Notes under the pieces: generated by a model | What the model saw: only the letters and a program-made list of their open reading frames with translations | Database searches by the model: none | What the model was told of the DNA's origin: nothing | Made by a program: the position numbers and the translations under genes | DNA from: an uncultured Alphaproteobacteria bacterium | GTDB taxonomy: Bacteria; Pseudomonadota; Alphaproteobacteria; RF32; CAG-239 | Direction: 5' to 3' | NCBI GenBank assembly: GCA_944391485.1 | Contig: CALXTQ010000008.1 | Location: forward strand, 1-64,000 | DNA length: 64,000 bases | Shown here: positions 53,132-61,304 of the stretch, in pieces | How positions within the stretch are numbered: the first letter of the stretch is position 1 | Layout: every line of letters begins with the position of its first letter

Positions 53132-53392
53132 ATGGATGATATTTCTAACCTGATAAAAGAGGCAAGGCCGCTGTATTTTGCCCGCAAAAAACGCAATAAC
53201 CGGATTAAGACGGCTTTGTGTTCGCTGGTAATAATTGTGATGGTCGGGATGTTTTATCCGAGAAACAATGATTATATTTATGATTATAATTATTATTTGT
53301 TCGGAACGGATTTTTCCTGGAACGAAACAACGTCGATTATTGAAGAGATGGGCTTGCCGACGGATGACTACGGCTTGTTGATGGTAGGATAA
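53132..53392 (+). CDS. Small single-span membrane protein, probable anti-sigma factor
   Basis: An 86-aa protein with a basic cytosolic N-terminus of about 25 residues (MDDISNLIKEARPLYFARKK). One membrane span follows (TALCSLVIIVMVGMFY), then a ~45-residue outside tail rich in Asn/Tyr (NNDYIYDYNYYLFGTDF) ending EEMGLPTDDYGLLMVG. It has no zinc motif of classical anti-sigma domains. Position directly upstream of and overlapping the ECF gene by one base suggests an anti-sigma of the CnrY type. The start ATG follows AAGGAGG; the frame opens earlier at 53090. Confidence 0.6.
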   Translation: MDDISNLIKEARPLYFARKKRNNRIKTALCSLVIIVMVGMFYPRNNDYIYDYNYYLFGTDFSWNETTSIIEEMGLPTDDYGLLMVG

Positions 53393-53892
53393 TGAAAGAA
53401 ATTATAGAAGCCAACAGAAGCCGGATTAAAGCGATTATAAAAAAACTGACCGGTTCGTATAATGAAGATATTGAACAGGAAGTTTATATTAAAACGTGGA
53501 AGAATCTGGATAATTATCAGGAAAAAGGCCGCTTCAGCCAATGGATAAGCGCGTTGACAGCCAATGTCTGCCGGGATTATTTCAAGTCCAGGCAGTATAA
53601 AATGGAGGCGCGGCAGGTCGGAGGCGAAGCGCTGGAACAACTCAGAGTCGGAGGCCGGCAGGAAGAAGTGATCGACGCCAGACAAAGGCAGAAGATTATT
53701 TTGAAAGCGGTCGACGAACTGCCCCGTAAGCTGCGGCAGGTTGTCGTCTGGTACGAATTCGAGGAAATGAGCTATGACGAAATCGCCGGGAAAACAGGGG
53801 TGCCTGTCGGCACGGTTAAATCAAGACTGTTTAATGCCCGTAAAATATTGAGTGAAAAATTAAATTTTTTAAAGGAGAACAGACATGAATAA
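53392..53892 (+). CDS. ECF-family RNA polymerase sigma factor
   Basis: A 166-aa extracytoplasmic-function sigma factor. Region 2 is NEDIEQEVYIKTWKNLDNYQEKGRFSQWISALTANVCRDYFKS, binding the -10. Region 4 is LPRKLRQVVVWYEFEEMSYDEIAGKTGVPVGTVKSRLFNARKIL, the helix-turn-helix for the -35. No regions 1 or 3 exist. It is translationally coupled to the small membrane protein upstream and to the periplasmic gene downstream (8-base overlap). The trio is probably one signalling unit. Confidence 0.95.
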   Translation: MKEIIEANRSRIKAIIKKLTGSYNEDIEQEVYIKTWKNLDNYQEKGRFSQWISALTANVCRDYFKSRQYKMEARQVGGEALEQLRVGGRQEEVIDARQRQKIILKAVDELPRKLRQVVVWYEFEEMSYDEIAGKTGVPVGTVKSRLFNARKILSEKLNFLKENRHE

Positions 53893-54406
53893 AAAATTGC
53901 TGACTTTACTCTGCGCCGGCGGAATTATTGCCGGAAGCACGGTTTTTGCCCAGGAGAACGATATGCCTCCTCCGCCGCCTCCGGGACATGAACTGGATCA
54001 TCCTCTGCGTCATACGGGCCCTGATGAAAAAGGTCCGGGATTTGATCATGAATTTCATAAAAAAATGGCCGATAAATTTGCCGCGGATCTGGGGTTGACG
54101 GAGGAGCAGAAAAAAGAAGCCGACAAAATCCGCGAATCCGGCCGCGAGAAAATGAAACCCCTTATGGATGAAATGAAAATGCTGCGCGGCAAAATGGACC
54201 AGCTGAGAGAAGAAAACATGAAGGAGTTTGAAAACATTCTGACGCCCGAACAGAAAACAAAGCTCGAGCAGATGAAGAAAGACCGCAAAGATGCTTTTGA
54301 GAAAAGAAAAGCCGATCGGAAAATGAGAAGAAAACATATGCGTCCCGGCCATGTCCGCCCTGAACATCACGAGCGTCCGGCCGAACATATGCCGGAGCAT
54401 GAATAG
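53885..54406 (+). CDS. Periplasmic LTxxQ (Spy/CnrX-like) protein, His/Met-rich
   Basis: A 173-aa exported protein: signal MNKKLLTLLCAGGIIAGSTVFA, then a Pro/His segment (PPPPPPGHELDHPLRH). A helical body carries two LTxxQ motifs (LTEEQKKEADKIRESG and LTPEQKTKLEQMKK), the mark of the Spy/CpxP and metal-sensor family. It ends in a His/Met/Arg-rich tail (HMRPGHVRPEHHERPAEH). That tail suggests metal binding. Given its neighbours it may sense metal or misfolded protein and free the sigma factor, or be its target chaperone. ATG 53885 follows AAAGGAG. Confidence 0.85.
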   Translation: MNKKLLTLLCAGGIIAGSTVFAQENDMPPPPPPGHELDHPLRHTGPDEKGPGFDHEFHKKMADKFAADLGLTEEQKKEADKIRESGREKMKPLMDEMKMLRGKMDQLREENMKEFENILTPEQKTKLEQMKKDRKDAFEKRKADRKMRRKHMRPGHVRPEHHERPAEHMPEHE

Positions 54407-54420
54407 AATGCTTCCGCCGA

Positions 54421-54449
54421 TTAAGCCCCGTTGCCGGGGCTTAATTTTT
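54421..54449 (+). terminator. Terminator of the ECF cassette
   Basis: AAGCCCCG (54423-54430), a 4-base loop and CGGGGCTT (54435-54442), followed by AATTTTT. Confidence 0.8.
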
Positions 54450-54519
54450 GGGAATTTAAACTTATATTAAAAATTGGAGGATAACTTTTTTAAAAAGAAT
54501 CTTCTAGAAAGGGAAAAAA

Positions 54520-55677
54520 ATGGCAAAACGTTTTATTCTTAATGAAACAAGTTATCACGGTCATGGCGCTGTCAACGAGATTGTCAGCGAAGTCAGATCG
54601 CGCGGGTTTAAAAAAGCGTTGATCGTAACCGATGCGGATCTGGTCAGATTTAATGTCGTCAAAAAGGTTACGGATATTTTGGACAAGGGCGGTTTTGCCT
54701 ATGAGATTTATGATCAAGTCAAGGCCAATCCGAGTGTGGAAGTTGTTAAAAAGGGCGTAGAAGCTTTTAAAAAGGCGGGAGCCGACTATATGATCGCCAT
54801 CGGCGGCGGTTCTCCGCAGGATACGGCTAAAGGGATCGGCATTATCATTAACAATCCTGAATTTGCCGATGTTGTTTCTCTGGAAGGCGTGGCGCCAACC
54901 AAGCATAAAAGTGTTCCGGTCATTGCTGTTGCGACGACTGCGGGCACGGCTGCGGAAACGACGATCAACTATGTGATTACGGATGAAAGCAAACGCCGTA
55001 AGTTTGTCTGCGTTGATCCGCATGATATTCCGGTTGTGGCTATCGTTGATCCGGATATGATGTCTTCAATGCCCAAAGGCTTGACGGCGGCAACGGGTAT
55101 GGACGCGCTGACACACGCCATTGAGGGCTATACAACCCTTGGCGCCTGGGAATTGGCCGATACGCTGAATTTGAAAGCCATTGAGCTTATTTCTCGCTCT
55201 TTGCGCAAAGCGGTCGAAAATGATCCGCAGGGACGCGAGGATATGGCGCTTGGACAGTATGTTACGGGCATGGCGTTTTCAAATGTCGGGTTGGGCGTTG
55301 TTCATGGCATGGCACATCCCCTCAGCGCTTTTTATGATACGCCGCACGGTGTGGCCAATGCAGTTCTGCTGCCGTATGTCATGGAATTTAACGCTCCTTA
55401 TACGGGCGAAAAGTTTCGGGAAATAGCCCGCGCGATGGGCGTAAAAAATGTTGATGCCCTGTCGCAGGACGAATACCGCAGGGCTGCGATAGACGCCGTC
55501 AGAAAATTGTCGAAAGATGTCGGCATTCCGCAAACGCTGAAAGAGATCGGCGTGAGAGAAGAAGACCTGGATGCTCTTGCCGACGCGGCAATGGCTGATG
55601 TGTGCACCGGTGGCAACCCGCGGCCGTGCAGCAAAGAGCTGGTTCTGGAAGTTTATAAAAAAGCTTTTGGCGGTTAA
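54520..55677 (+). CDS. Iron-containing alcohol dehydrogenase
   Basis: A 385-aa group III alcohol dehydrogenase. NAD binding is in IAIGGGSPQDTAKGIGI, and VATTAGTAAETTINYVITDE precedes the metal site (MDALTHAIEGYTTLGA; VHGMAHPLSAFYDTPHGVANAVLLP, giving the His ligands). It is closest in layout to FucO/AdhB/DhaT-type enzymes that reduce or oxidise short alcohols or diols. The ATG follows AAAGGG. It is separate from the ECF cassette by a terminator. Confidence 0.93.
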   Translation: MAKRFILNETSYHGHGAVNEIVSEVRSRGFKKALIVTDADLVRFNVVKKVTDILDKGGFAYEIYDQVKANPSVEVVKKGVEAFKKAGADYMIAIGGGSPQDTAKGIGIIINNPEFADVVSLEGVAPTKHKSVPVIAVATTAGTAAETTINYVITDESKRRKFVCVDPHDIPVVAIVDPDMMSSMPKGLTAATGMDALTHAIEGYTTLGAWELADTLNLKAIELISRSLRKAVENDPQGREDMALGQYVTGMAFSNVGLGVVHGMAHPLSAFYDTPHGVANAVLLPYVMEFNAPYTGEKFREIARAMGVKNVDALSQDEYRRAAIDAVRKLSKDVGIPQTLKEIGVREEDLDALADAAMADVCTGGNPRPCSKELVLEVYKKAFGG

Positions 55678-55690
55678 CCTGATTATTTCG

Positions 55691-55719
55691 GCACCCTGTC
55701 TCTGGCAGGGTGCTTTTTT
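55691..55719 (+). terminator. Alcohol dehydrogenase terminator
   Basis: GCACCCTG (55691-55698) pairs with CAGGGTGC (55706-55713), followed by T6. It ends 11 bases before the next gene. Confidence 0.85.
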
Positions 55720-55729
55720 GAGGCGTACA

Positions 55730-56209
55730 ATGGCAGAGGTACATTTGATTGTCGGGTATATGGGGTTCGGTAAAACGACGCTAGCCAAGAAACTGGCGGA
55801 GCAACTGCCGGCCGTCCGGCTGACGCATGATGATTTTATGCGGTCGTTGTTCGGATGGAATCTGCCCGAAGAGCAGTTTCGCCTGTATCAGGAAAAAGTC
55901 AGCGATCTGATTTGGAAAGTCGCCGCGGAAATTATCCGGTGCGGCGGCAACGTGGTCTTGGATTATGGTTTTTGGACAAGAAAACAGCGACGGGAAGCTT
56001 TTGAGCGGGCAAGAAAACTGACTTCTGACGTGGTTTTTGATAATGTCAGCTGCGATTTTGACACGGCTAAAGCCAGAGTTCTGAAAAGAACGGCCGAAGA
56101 TGACGAGGCTCTGTATATTGACGAAAACTGTTTTGATAAGTTTAAAACGGATTTTGAACCGTTGACGCCGGACGAGGGGTACAGAATTGTCAGTCATGAC
56201 GGCTGCTGA
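55730..56209 (+). CDS. P-loop kinase-like protein (AAA_33/zeta-type)
   Basis: A 159-aa P-loop protein. MAEVHLIVGYMGFGKTTLAKKLAEQL gives Walker A (GYMGFGKTT), RLTHDDFMRSLFG the DD motif of AAA_33 kinases and VVLDYGFWTRKQRREAF the Walker B-like strand with the following Arg pair. This pattern is seen in small-molecule kinases. No antitoxin gene is next to it, so a toxin role is unlikely. ATG 55730 is used because the frame upstream runs into the terminator and alcohol dehydrogenase. Confidence 0.75.
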   Translation: MAEVHLIVGYMGFGKTTLAKKLAEQLPAVRLTHDDFMRSLFGWNLPEEQFRLYQEKVSDLIWKVAAEIIRCGGNVVLDYGFWTRKQRREAFERARKLTSDVVFDNVSCDFDTAKARVLKRTAEDDEALYIDENCFDKFKTDFEPLTPDEGYRIVSHDGC

Positions 56210-56265
56210 CTTCTCTGCGCGGCGCGGGATGAGGATTTGCGTCTGAGGGCTTTTATTCGGCAGCG

Positions 56266-57021
56266 TTATGCCGACTCCGGATCTTGCGGGCTGTCTTCCC
56301 GGTTTTTTATGAGTTCGTCGACAAAAGCCGGCAGCGTGGTTCCCGCCGGGCCGTAGATATGACGGTCAAAATAAAAGTTGTTGGATGTCTTTTCCATATT
56401 GAATTCGTAAGTTTCGGCGCCGTTGTATTTGGCTATCTGCACAAAAGAGGCTGCGGGAAAAACGACGCCGGAAGTTCCGACGGATATGAACAAGCCGCAG
56501 TTGTCCAACAGGTGTTCAACCCTGTTCATGCACAAAAGATTTTCTCCGAAAAATACGATATTTGGTTTCATCATGCCCTGAACGCCGCAAAGCGGGCAGA
56601 CAGTCTGCGTGTCTACGTCTCCGAAAGTTTCCAGAATGTGTCCGCAATTGAGACATACGGCCTGATTGATCTGTCCGTGAATGTGATAGACGTTTTTATT
56701 GCCGGCTTTTTCGTGCAGGGTATCGACGTTTTGCGTAACCACGCTGACGGCTGCGGGATAATTTTCCTGCAGGCGCGTTATTGCCAGATGCGCCGGATTG
56801 GGCTTGGCTTTGACGAGTTCTTTTTTCAGGTCGTTGTAAAAGGCGTGAACATATTCGGGATTGCGCTGAAAGGCCTCGACCGTGGCGACGTCTTCTATGC
56901 GGCAGTTGTTCCAAAGGCCGTCGGAGCCGCGAAATGTGGCCAGACCGGACTCGGCGGAAATTCCGGCTCCGGTCAGAATAACAATATTTTTGCAGTTTTT
57001 TTGCATTTTGGGGTTCGCCAT
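56266..57021 (-). CDS. cobB: Sirtuin NAD-dependent protein deacylase (CobB-like)
   Basis: A 251-aa NAD-dependent deacylase removing acyl groups from lysines. TGAGISAESGLATFRGSDGLW, TQNVDTLHEKAG and the zinc set CLNCGH...CPLCG are diagnostic, as is YHIHGQ with the catalytic His. Class III sirtuins such as E. coli CobB use Tyr-x-x-Arg to hold acidic acyl groups; here the aligned residues are Tyr62-Asn-Asp-Leu65 (FYNDLKK), so the Arg is gone. It may favour acetyl over succinyl. I use ATG 57021; ATG 57006 is an alternative. Confidence 0.9.
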   Translation of the reverse strand: MANPKMQKNCKNIVILTGAGISAESGLATFRGSDGLWNNCRIEDVATVEAFQRNPEYVHAFYNDLKKELVKAKPNPAHLAITRLQENYPAAVSVVTQNVDTLHEKAGNKNVYHIHGQINQAVCLNCGHILETFGDVDTQTVCPLCGVQGMMKPNIVFFGENLLCMNRVEHLLDNCGLFISVGTSGVVFPAASFVQIAKYNGAETYEFNMEKTSNNFYFDRHIYGPAGTTLPAFVDELIKNREDSPQDPESA

Positions 57022-57098
57022 TAATAAATTATTTTGATTTCTGGAAATATAATTTTCTACCTGAGAAAAGCAATAACATATTTTAACAAGAAGCACAA

Positions 57099-57686
57099 AT
57101 GGTAAAAGTTGTTTTTTTGGATTGGTTCGGAACTATCTGCACCGGGCGCATTTTTTCTTCGCGGGAACTTGATGACAATTTGTTCAGAAATAACAGAAAC
57201 ATGCTGTATTCCTGGCTGCGCGGAACGGATACCTATGGGGCCGTGGCGGAAGCGATTGCCTGCGAAAGCTGTCCGAAAGACGCGGTTATTGAAGAAATCA
57301 AAGAAAATTACGGCCGGCTTGATTTTGTGAAACCGGCCGTGGCCGAGACAATCGGAAAAATCAGAAGGGGCGGCAAAAAGGTTGTGCTTGCTTCCGACAA
57401 TACTGATCTGTTCAATTACATTACGGTCAAAAAACTCGGATTGAATAAACTTTTTGATCATATTCTCAATTCGCATGTTCTGGGCGTTATGAAAGAAGAT
57501 TTTGATGAGGAAAAGGGGATGCCTTTCTTTAATGCCTTTTTGAAAGACAATGCTCTGAGACCTCAGGACTGCGTTATGTTTGACGACAATCCCGCAATTA
57601 TCGACATTTGCAGAAAATACGGGTTGAATGTTGAGCATATTACCGATGCCGAAAATGTTTGCGCGGCGTTGCAAAAATATATCTGA
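57099..57686 (+). CDS. HAD-superfamily hydrolase
   Basis: A 195-aa haloacid-dehalogenase-fold protein. Motif I is VVFLDWFGTI, with Asp8 as nucleophile and Phe10 where phosphatases usually have a second Asp. Motif II/III candidates are VVLASDNTD and the Lys of MKEDFDEEKGMPF, and motif IV is CVMFDDNPAII. The missing second Asp resembles the dehalogenase/epoxide types or a decayed phosphatase. Substrate is not known. It diverges from cobB, and its end abuts the metallophosphoesterase. Confidence 0.75.
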   Translation: MVKVVFLDWFGTICTGRIFSSRELDDNLFRNNRNMLYSWLRGTDTYGAVAEAIACESCPKDAVIEEIKENYGRLDFVKPAVAETIGKIRRGGKKVVLASDNTDLFNYITVKKLGLNKLFDHILNSHVLGVMKEDFDEEKGMPFFNAFLKDNALRPQDCVMFDDNPAIIDICRKYGLNVEHITDAENVCAALQKYI

Positions 57687-58787
57687 TCAGACAGATTTTA
57701 CCCTGATAAAGGCAATTTCGGCTTTGGTTCCCAGACGCAGAGACGGCCCCCAGGTGCCGGCTCCCGAACTGACGACCGTATGTGTGCCGCCGATTTTGCG
57801 GTAACCGTATCCGTTGGCAAATATACGCCGGACAATGAGATTGAAAGGAAATATCTGTCCGTTGTGCGTATGACCGGACAGCTGAATATCAATGCCGTTG
57901 TCCACGGCTTCATCAATATATTGGGGATTGTGATCGAGCAGAATGGTCAGAAAATCTGCCGGCGCTTTTCCTTTGAGGTCGCAGAGGGCGCAGCGGCCGC
58001 GGTTCATTTTATCGTCCCGGCCGAGAAGACTGACGCCCAGTTCGGGAATATTCAGAATTTCGTCGCGCAGAACGGTGAGACCGGCTTGCTGCAGGGCTTC
58101 GATATTTTCGCGAATCCTGCCGCCGTAGTATTCGTGGTTACCTATAACGGCGACGGGCGGAAAACGAGTTTGCAGTTTTTTTATTATGCGGGGAAAGTCT
58201 TCGCGGATAAAATGTTCTGGCGTGCTTTCGATGATATCGCCGGCAAAAACGGCAAAGTCGGGTTTCAGCTCATTGATGCGGTAGATAATTTTTTCCATGC
58301 GCCGGGCGCTCATGCCGCTTTCGTCGATATGCAGATCGGACACCATGGCGACGGAAAAATCAAGCGCCGGTTTGTCGGGAGTTATATTATAACAGGTAAC
58401 CCGCACAAAATATGAGTTGGCAAAGGCAAAAAACGTTGCGCCCGCCGCAACGGCAGTGATTGTGAAAACCGCAGTTCGGGCGCGGGAAAAGTACCAGAAC
58501 GCATATTCTTCGAAAAAGAAGAGCATGTCGTTTGCGATGAAGAGAAGCATCAGAAAAAAAGAAAAGCCCAGCAGAAGAGACAGGATGTTGTTCTGATGTC
58601 TGGTCAGCCGTATTTTGCGGCGGACGGAAGCAATCATCAGCCAGATGGCGTTGAAAGAAACGAGCATGATGATGAAAACGGCTGCTCCTGCCGCATGCGG
58701 GTAATCCTCCGCCGCGGCGGCGTAATGCCAGGCGATGTAGAGGCTGCTCCAGATCGTGAGCAGAAAGTAGGTTATAAAGATTTTCAT
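57687..58787 (-). CDS. Membrane-anchored metallophosphoesterase (YkuE-like)
   Basis: A 366-aa protein with about four N-terminal spans and a calcineurin-type phosphoesterase domain outside. Metal-binding motifs occur in order: MVSDLHIDESG (DxH), FAGDIIEST (GDxxD-like), VIGNHEYYGG (GNHE), LLDHNPQ and SGHTHNGQIFP (GHxH). YkuE and related enzymes act on phospholipids or UDP-lipids. ATG 58787 follows a good GGGATCGGGA site; the frame opens further at 58841. It is convergent with the HAD gene with no spacer. Confidence 0.85.
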   Translation of the reverse strand: MKIFITYFLLTIWSSLYIAWHYAAAAEDYPHAAGAAVFIIMLVSFNAIWLMIASVRRKIRLTRHQNNILSLLLGFSFFLMLLFIANDMLFFFEEYAFWYFSRARTAVFTITAVAAGATFFAFANSYFVRVTCYNITPDKPALDFSVAMVSDLHIDESGMSARRMEKIIYRINELKPDFAVFAGDIIESTPEHFIREDFPRIIKKLQTRFPPVAVIGNHEYYGGRIRENIEALQQAGLTVLRDEILNIPELGVSLLGRDDKMNRGRCALCDLKGKAPADFLTILLDHNPQYIDEAVDNGIDIQLSGHTHNGQIFPFNLIVRRIFANGYGYRKIGGTHTVVSSGAGTWGPSLRLGTKAEIAFIRVKSV

Positions 58788-58898
58788 TCCCGATCCCTTT
58801 TGGTTGTTTTTGTATATTAAGTCCTGATAATTTAATTTCAATATTGTATTTGTTGAAATTTGACTGTTTAATGTCCGGGAGGGTATGAAGGAGGGCAG

Positions 58899-59459
58899 AT
58901 GAAAGTTTTGATTATCGGCATGCTGGGAGCGGGAAAATCTTCGCTTGCTTTTGACCTGAGCCGTAAATATAATCTCCGCCGTCTAAATCTGGACGAAATC
59001 TGCCGTTCTCCGCAAACGGGAGAATATTTTCCGCAGGAAACGCAGATTGCGGAAACGGAGCGTTTTGCGAAAGAATACCGGAACTGGGTTATGGAGGGAT
59101 GTCAGAAATATCTTTATGAGCGCGTCAGCCCCGATCTGGTTATCAATATGAAAATTTCAAGGCTGCGCGCAGTTTGGCGCTTTACAACACGCTTTTTCAA
59201 AGCCAAAAAGCTTTTGGATCGCTATGGCCCCGGAGTTATACGGGGAAGGGAGGATGAGCCCGTGCAGCCTTATCATTACCGGAAACCGACGCTGCGCAAA
59301 ATTCTCGAATGGGACAGGGCCAACAGAGAAATAGAAAGCGAAATTGAAAGCTTTTTGCGGCAGAAAGGCATAAAAGCGGTTGAGGTAAAAAGTTTTAAAG
59401 ACTATAAAAAAGTGTATGAAATACTTGATAAGGACAAGACATGCAAAAAATCGGCATAA
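58899..59459 (+). CDS. Adenylate-kinase-like P-loop protein (FlaR/topology-modulation type)
   Basis: A 186-aa nucleotide-binding protein. KVLIIGMLGAGKSSLAFDLSRKY is Walker A (GMLGAGKSS), followed by a LID-less body with RRLNLDEICRSP. NWVMEGCQKYLYERVSPDLVINMK and AVWRFTTRFFKAKKLLDRYGPG are typical of the DNA topology modulation/FlaR group. It probably phosphorylates a small nucleotide or metabolite. It overlaps the next gene by 19 bases. Confidence 0.75.
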   Translation: MKVLIIGMLGAGKSSLAFDLSRKYNLRRLNLDEICRSPQTGEYFPQETQIAETERFAKEYRNWVMEGCQKYLYERVSPDLVINMKISRLRAVWRFTTRFFKAKKLLDRYGPGVIRGREDEPVQPYHYRKPTLRKILEWDRANREIESEIESFLRQKGIKAVEVKSFKDYKKVYEILDKDKTCKKSA

Positions 59460-60127
59460 TCGTGGCAATGACGAAAGAATTTGAGTTGTTGAAAGGAAAA
59501 CTGGAAAAGGTTTCAGTCGGCACTGTCAACGGTTCGGAAATGGCGGAAGGGTTTCTGGGCGGCAAAAAAACAGCCTTGATGCAGTGCGGCATCGGCAAAG
59601 TTTGCGCGGCTGTCGGCACAACAGAACTGATAAAGTTTTTGGGTCCGGAGTGTATCATCAATACGGGTGTTGCCGGCGGTATTTCTTCGGAAACAAAGGT
59701 TATGGACGTGGTTGCCGGCAGTCGTCTTGTTTATCATGATGTCTGGTGCGGCGAGCCAAACGCCTATGGACAGGTTCAGGGGCTGCCGGCGTTTTTCGCG
59801 TCGGAAGCCGCTCTGCTGAAAAAAGCGGCGCAGTCTGAATGCGGCGTCAGAATCCATGAGGGGCTTATCTGTAGCGGCGATCAGTTTATAACAAGCCGCG
59901 GGGATCTGGAAAACATCAGACAGAAGTTTCCCGATGCTCTTGCGGTAGATATGGAATCCGCCGCCGTTGCCCAGGTTTGCCATATTTACGGCGTTCCTTT
60001 TTTGAGCCTGCGCATTATCAGCGATACGCCGGGTGTTGAAAATCATCAGAAACAGTATTACGACTTTTGGGAACAGGCTCCGGAAAAACTGGCTGAAATC
60101 GTCGAAAAGACGGTTGGCCTTCTGTAA
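59441..60127 (+). CDS. 5'-Methylthioadenosine/S-adenosylhomocysteine nucleosidase
   Basis: A 228-aa nucleosidase of the MTAN/PNP-like family. GIIVAMTKEFELL gives the general-acid Glu region, INTGVAGGISS and the C-terminal AVDMESAAVAQVCHIYGVPFLSLRIISD the purine and ribose binding (catalytic Asp in RIISD). It clears products of SAM-dependent reactions. The sugar-binding MESA motif is intact. mtnN would be the name if the substrate is confirmed. Confidence 0.9.
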   Translation: MQKIGIIVAMTKEFELLKGKLEKVSVGTVNGSEMAEGFLGGKKTALMQCGIGKVCAAVGTTELIKFLGPECIINTGVAGGISSETKVMDVVAGSRLVYHDVWCGEPNAYGQVQGLPAFFASEAALLKKAAQSECGVRIHEGLICSGDQFITSRGDLENIRQKFPDALAVDMESAAVAQVCHIYGVPFLSLRIISDTPGVENHQKQYYDFWEQAPEKLAEIVEKTVGLL

Positions 60128-60397
60128 AAATCTGAAAAACATATCCGGAATGTCCGGCAGGTTGCTGAGATGCCGGCAGATGCGAAGTTCTGCAGGAATC
60201 CGCATAACAATGGTTTATGAAAAAATGCGGAACGGAAGTTTGTGCGGAAAGAGTGCGGAGCGTTTATAACGAGGAGCTTGAAAAAACACCGGCAAAAATG
60301 GTATTATTATTATGTAGCTGCAATCCGGAAAATATATGTTTTGTCCGTAAAACGGTTTGCAGTCCAAGATAAAGAGTAAACAAAAAGAGGTGAAATT

Positions 60398-60814
60398 ATG
60401 GAAGTTATTATCCGTCAGGCAATGCCGCAGGATTTTGAAAGATGTATTGAACTGCAGAAACAGGCGGGACTTTTGACGGCTAAAGGGGAGGTTTTTGAAC
60501 CCGAGTGGCTGGCAGAATATCTTCATGACGGTTTGTTTCTGGCAGCGGAAGCCGAGGGGCGGGTCTGCGGCTATATCCTCGGCGAAAAGATCAGGCTGCA
60601 GGGAGCGTATGTATGGCTGTTGGTTGTTGACAGTAATATCCGCCATGCCGGAATAGGAACCAGACTACTTACCGCTTTTGAAGATTTGTGCCGCAGTAAC
60701 GGCATTACCTGGGTTATCGCTTATTCCGCGCTTACGGAAAGCACTCTCGGTTTTTATAGGAAAAACGGATTTTCTTTTGGCGATGACTTCCGGGAAATTC
60801 TCAAACATCTGTAA
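60398..60814 (+). CDS. GNAT-family acetyltransferase
   Basis: A 138-aa N-acetyltransferase. The acetyl-CoA loop is VVDSNIRHAGIGTRLLTAFEDLC (RxxGxG), with LGFYRKNGFSFGDD near the C-terminus. Substrate is unknown. The ATG follows AAAAGAGGTG. The 270 bases upstream contain no gene I can support. Confidence 0.88.
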   Translation: MEVIIRQAMPQDFERCIELQKQAGLLTAKGEVFEPEWLAEYLHDGLFLAAEAEGRVCGYILGEKIRLQGAYVWLLVVDSNIRHAGIGTRLLTAFEDLCRSNGITWVIAYSALTESTLGFYRKNGFSFGDDFREILKHL

Positions 60815-60931
60815 GGTATTTCAGTAAACCGGGAAAGCTGTGGCAGCTGCGAAAAAAAAGTTTGCCGGCGCGGAGCAGCATTGGCAGGTTACGGTGCCGG
60901 GAAATCTGAGGTTTGCCGGCAGAAGTATCAT

Positions 60932-60964
60932 AAAAAAACACCCTTGTTCAAGGGTGTTTTTTAT
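60932..60964 (-). terminator. Terminator of the tRNA-Cys/tRNA-Asn operon
   Basis: AACACCCTTG (60937-60946) and CAAGGGTGTT (60949-60958) pair around a 2-base loop. A T run follows on the minus strand directly behind tRNA-Asn. Confidence 0.85.
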
Positions 60965-61039
60965 TGGCTCCGACTGCTGGGCTCGAACCAGCGACCAATC
61001 GGTTAACAGCCGATTGCTCTACCACTGAGCTAAGTCGGA
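60965..61039 (-). tRNA. tRNA-Asn (GUU)
   Basis: A 75-base cloverleaf with CCA: acceptor TCCGACT/AGTCGGA, anticodon loop CTGTTAACC with GTT, and T-loop GTTCGAGCC. It follows tRNA-Cys by 10 bases in the same transcript. Confidence 0.97.
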
Positions 61040-61049
61040 ATAAGCAACT

Positions 61050-61123
61050 TGGAGGCCGGTACCGGAATTGAACCGATATCAAAGGATTTGCAGTCCTCTG
61101 CATAACCATTCTGCCAACCGGCC
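61050..61123 (-). tRNA. tRNA-Cys (GCA)
   Basis: A 74-base cloverleaf with CCA: acceptor GGCCGGT/ACCGGCC, anticodon loop CTGCAAA with GCA, and T-loop GTTCAATTC. It is the first gene of the two-tRNA transcript. Confidence 0.96.
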
Positions 61124-61158
61124 AATCGTGAGTACCAATCTCTCACTCAGTGCTTACA

Positions 61159-61186
61159 TATATACAATGTTTTTTTCGCACGTCAA
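61159..61186 (-). promoter_or_regulatory. tRNA-Cys/tRNA-Asn promoter
   Basis: Minus strand: -35 TTGACG (61186-61181), a 16-base spacer and -10 TATATA (61164-61159), about 36 bases before tRNA-Cys. Confidence 0.6.
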
Positions 61187-61304
61187 TCATTTTTTTTAAA
61201 TATTTTCACATTTTTTTGCATAAGGCGCAAAAAATGCTTTTTTTATGCCTTATATGGTCTATCATTATGCCGTTTTGAGAATTGTTTCGGAAGGAGCGGA
61301 GAGA

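Noticed and set aside
55730..56209. Zeta-type toxin of a toxin-antitoxin pair
   Set aside because: No antitoxin-like gene adjoins it, and the P-loop pattern fits general small-molecule kinases.
60840..61028. 62-codon frame over tRNA-Asn
   Set aside because: It runs through the terminator and tRNA, which are certain.
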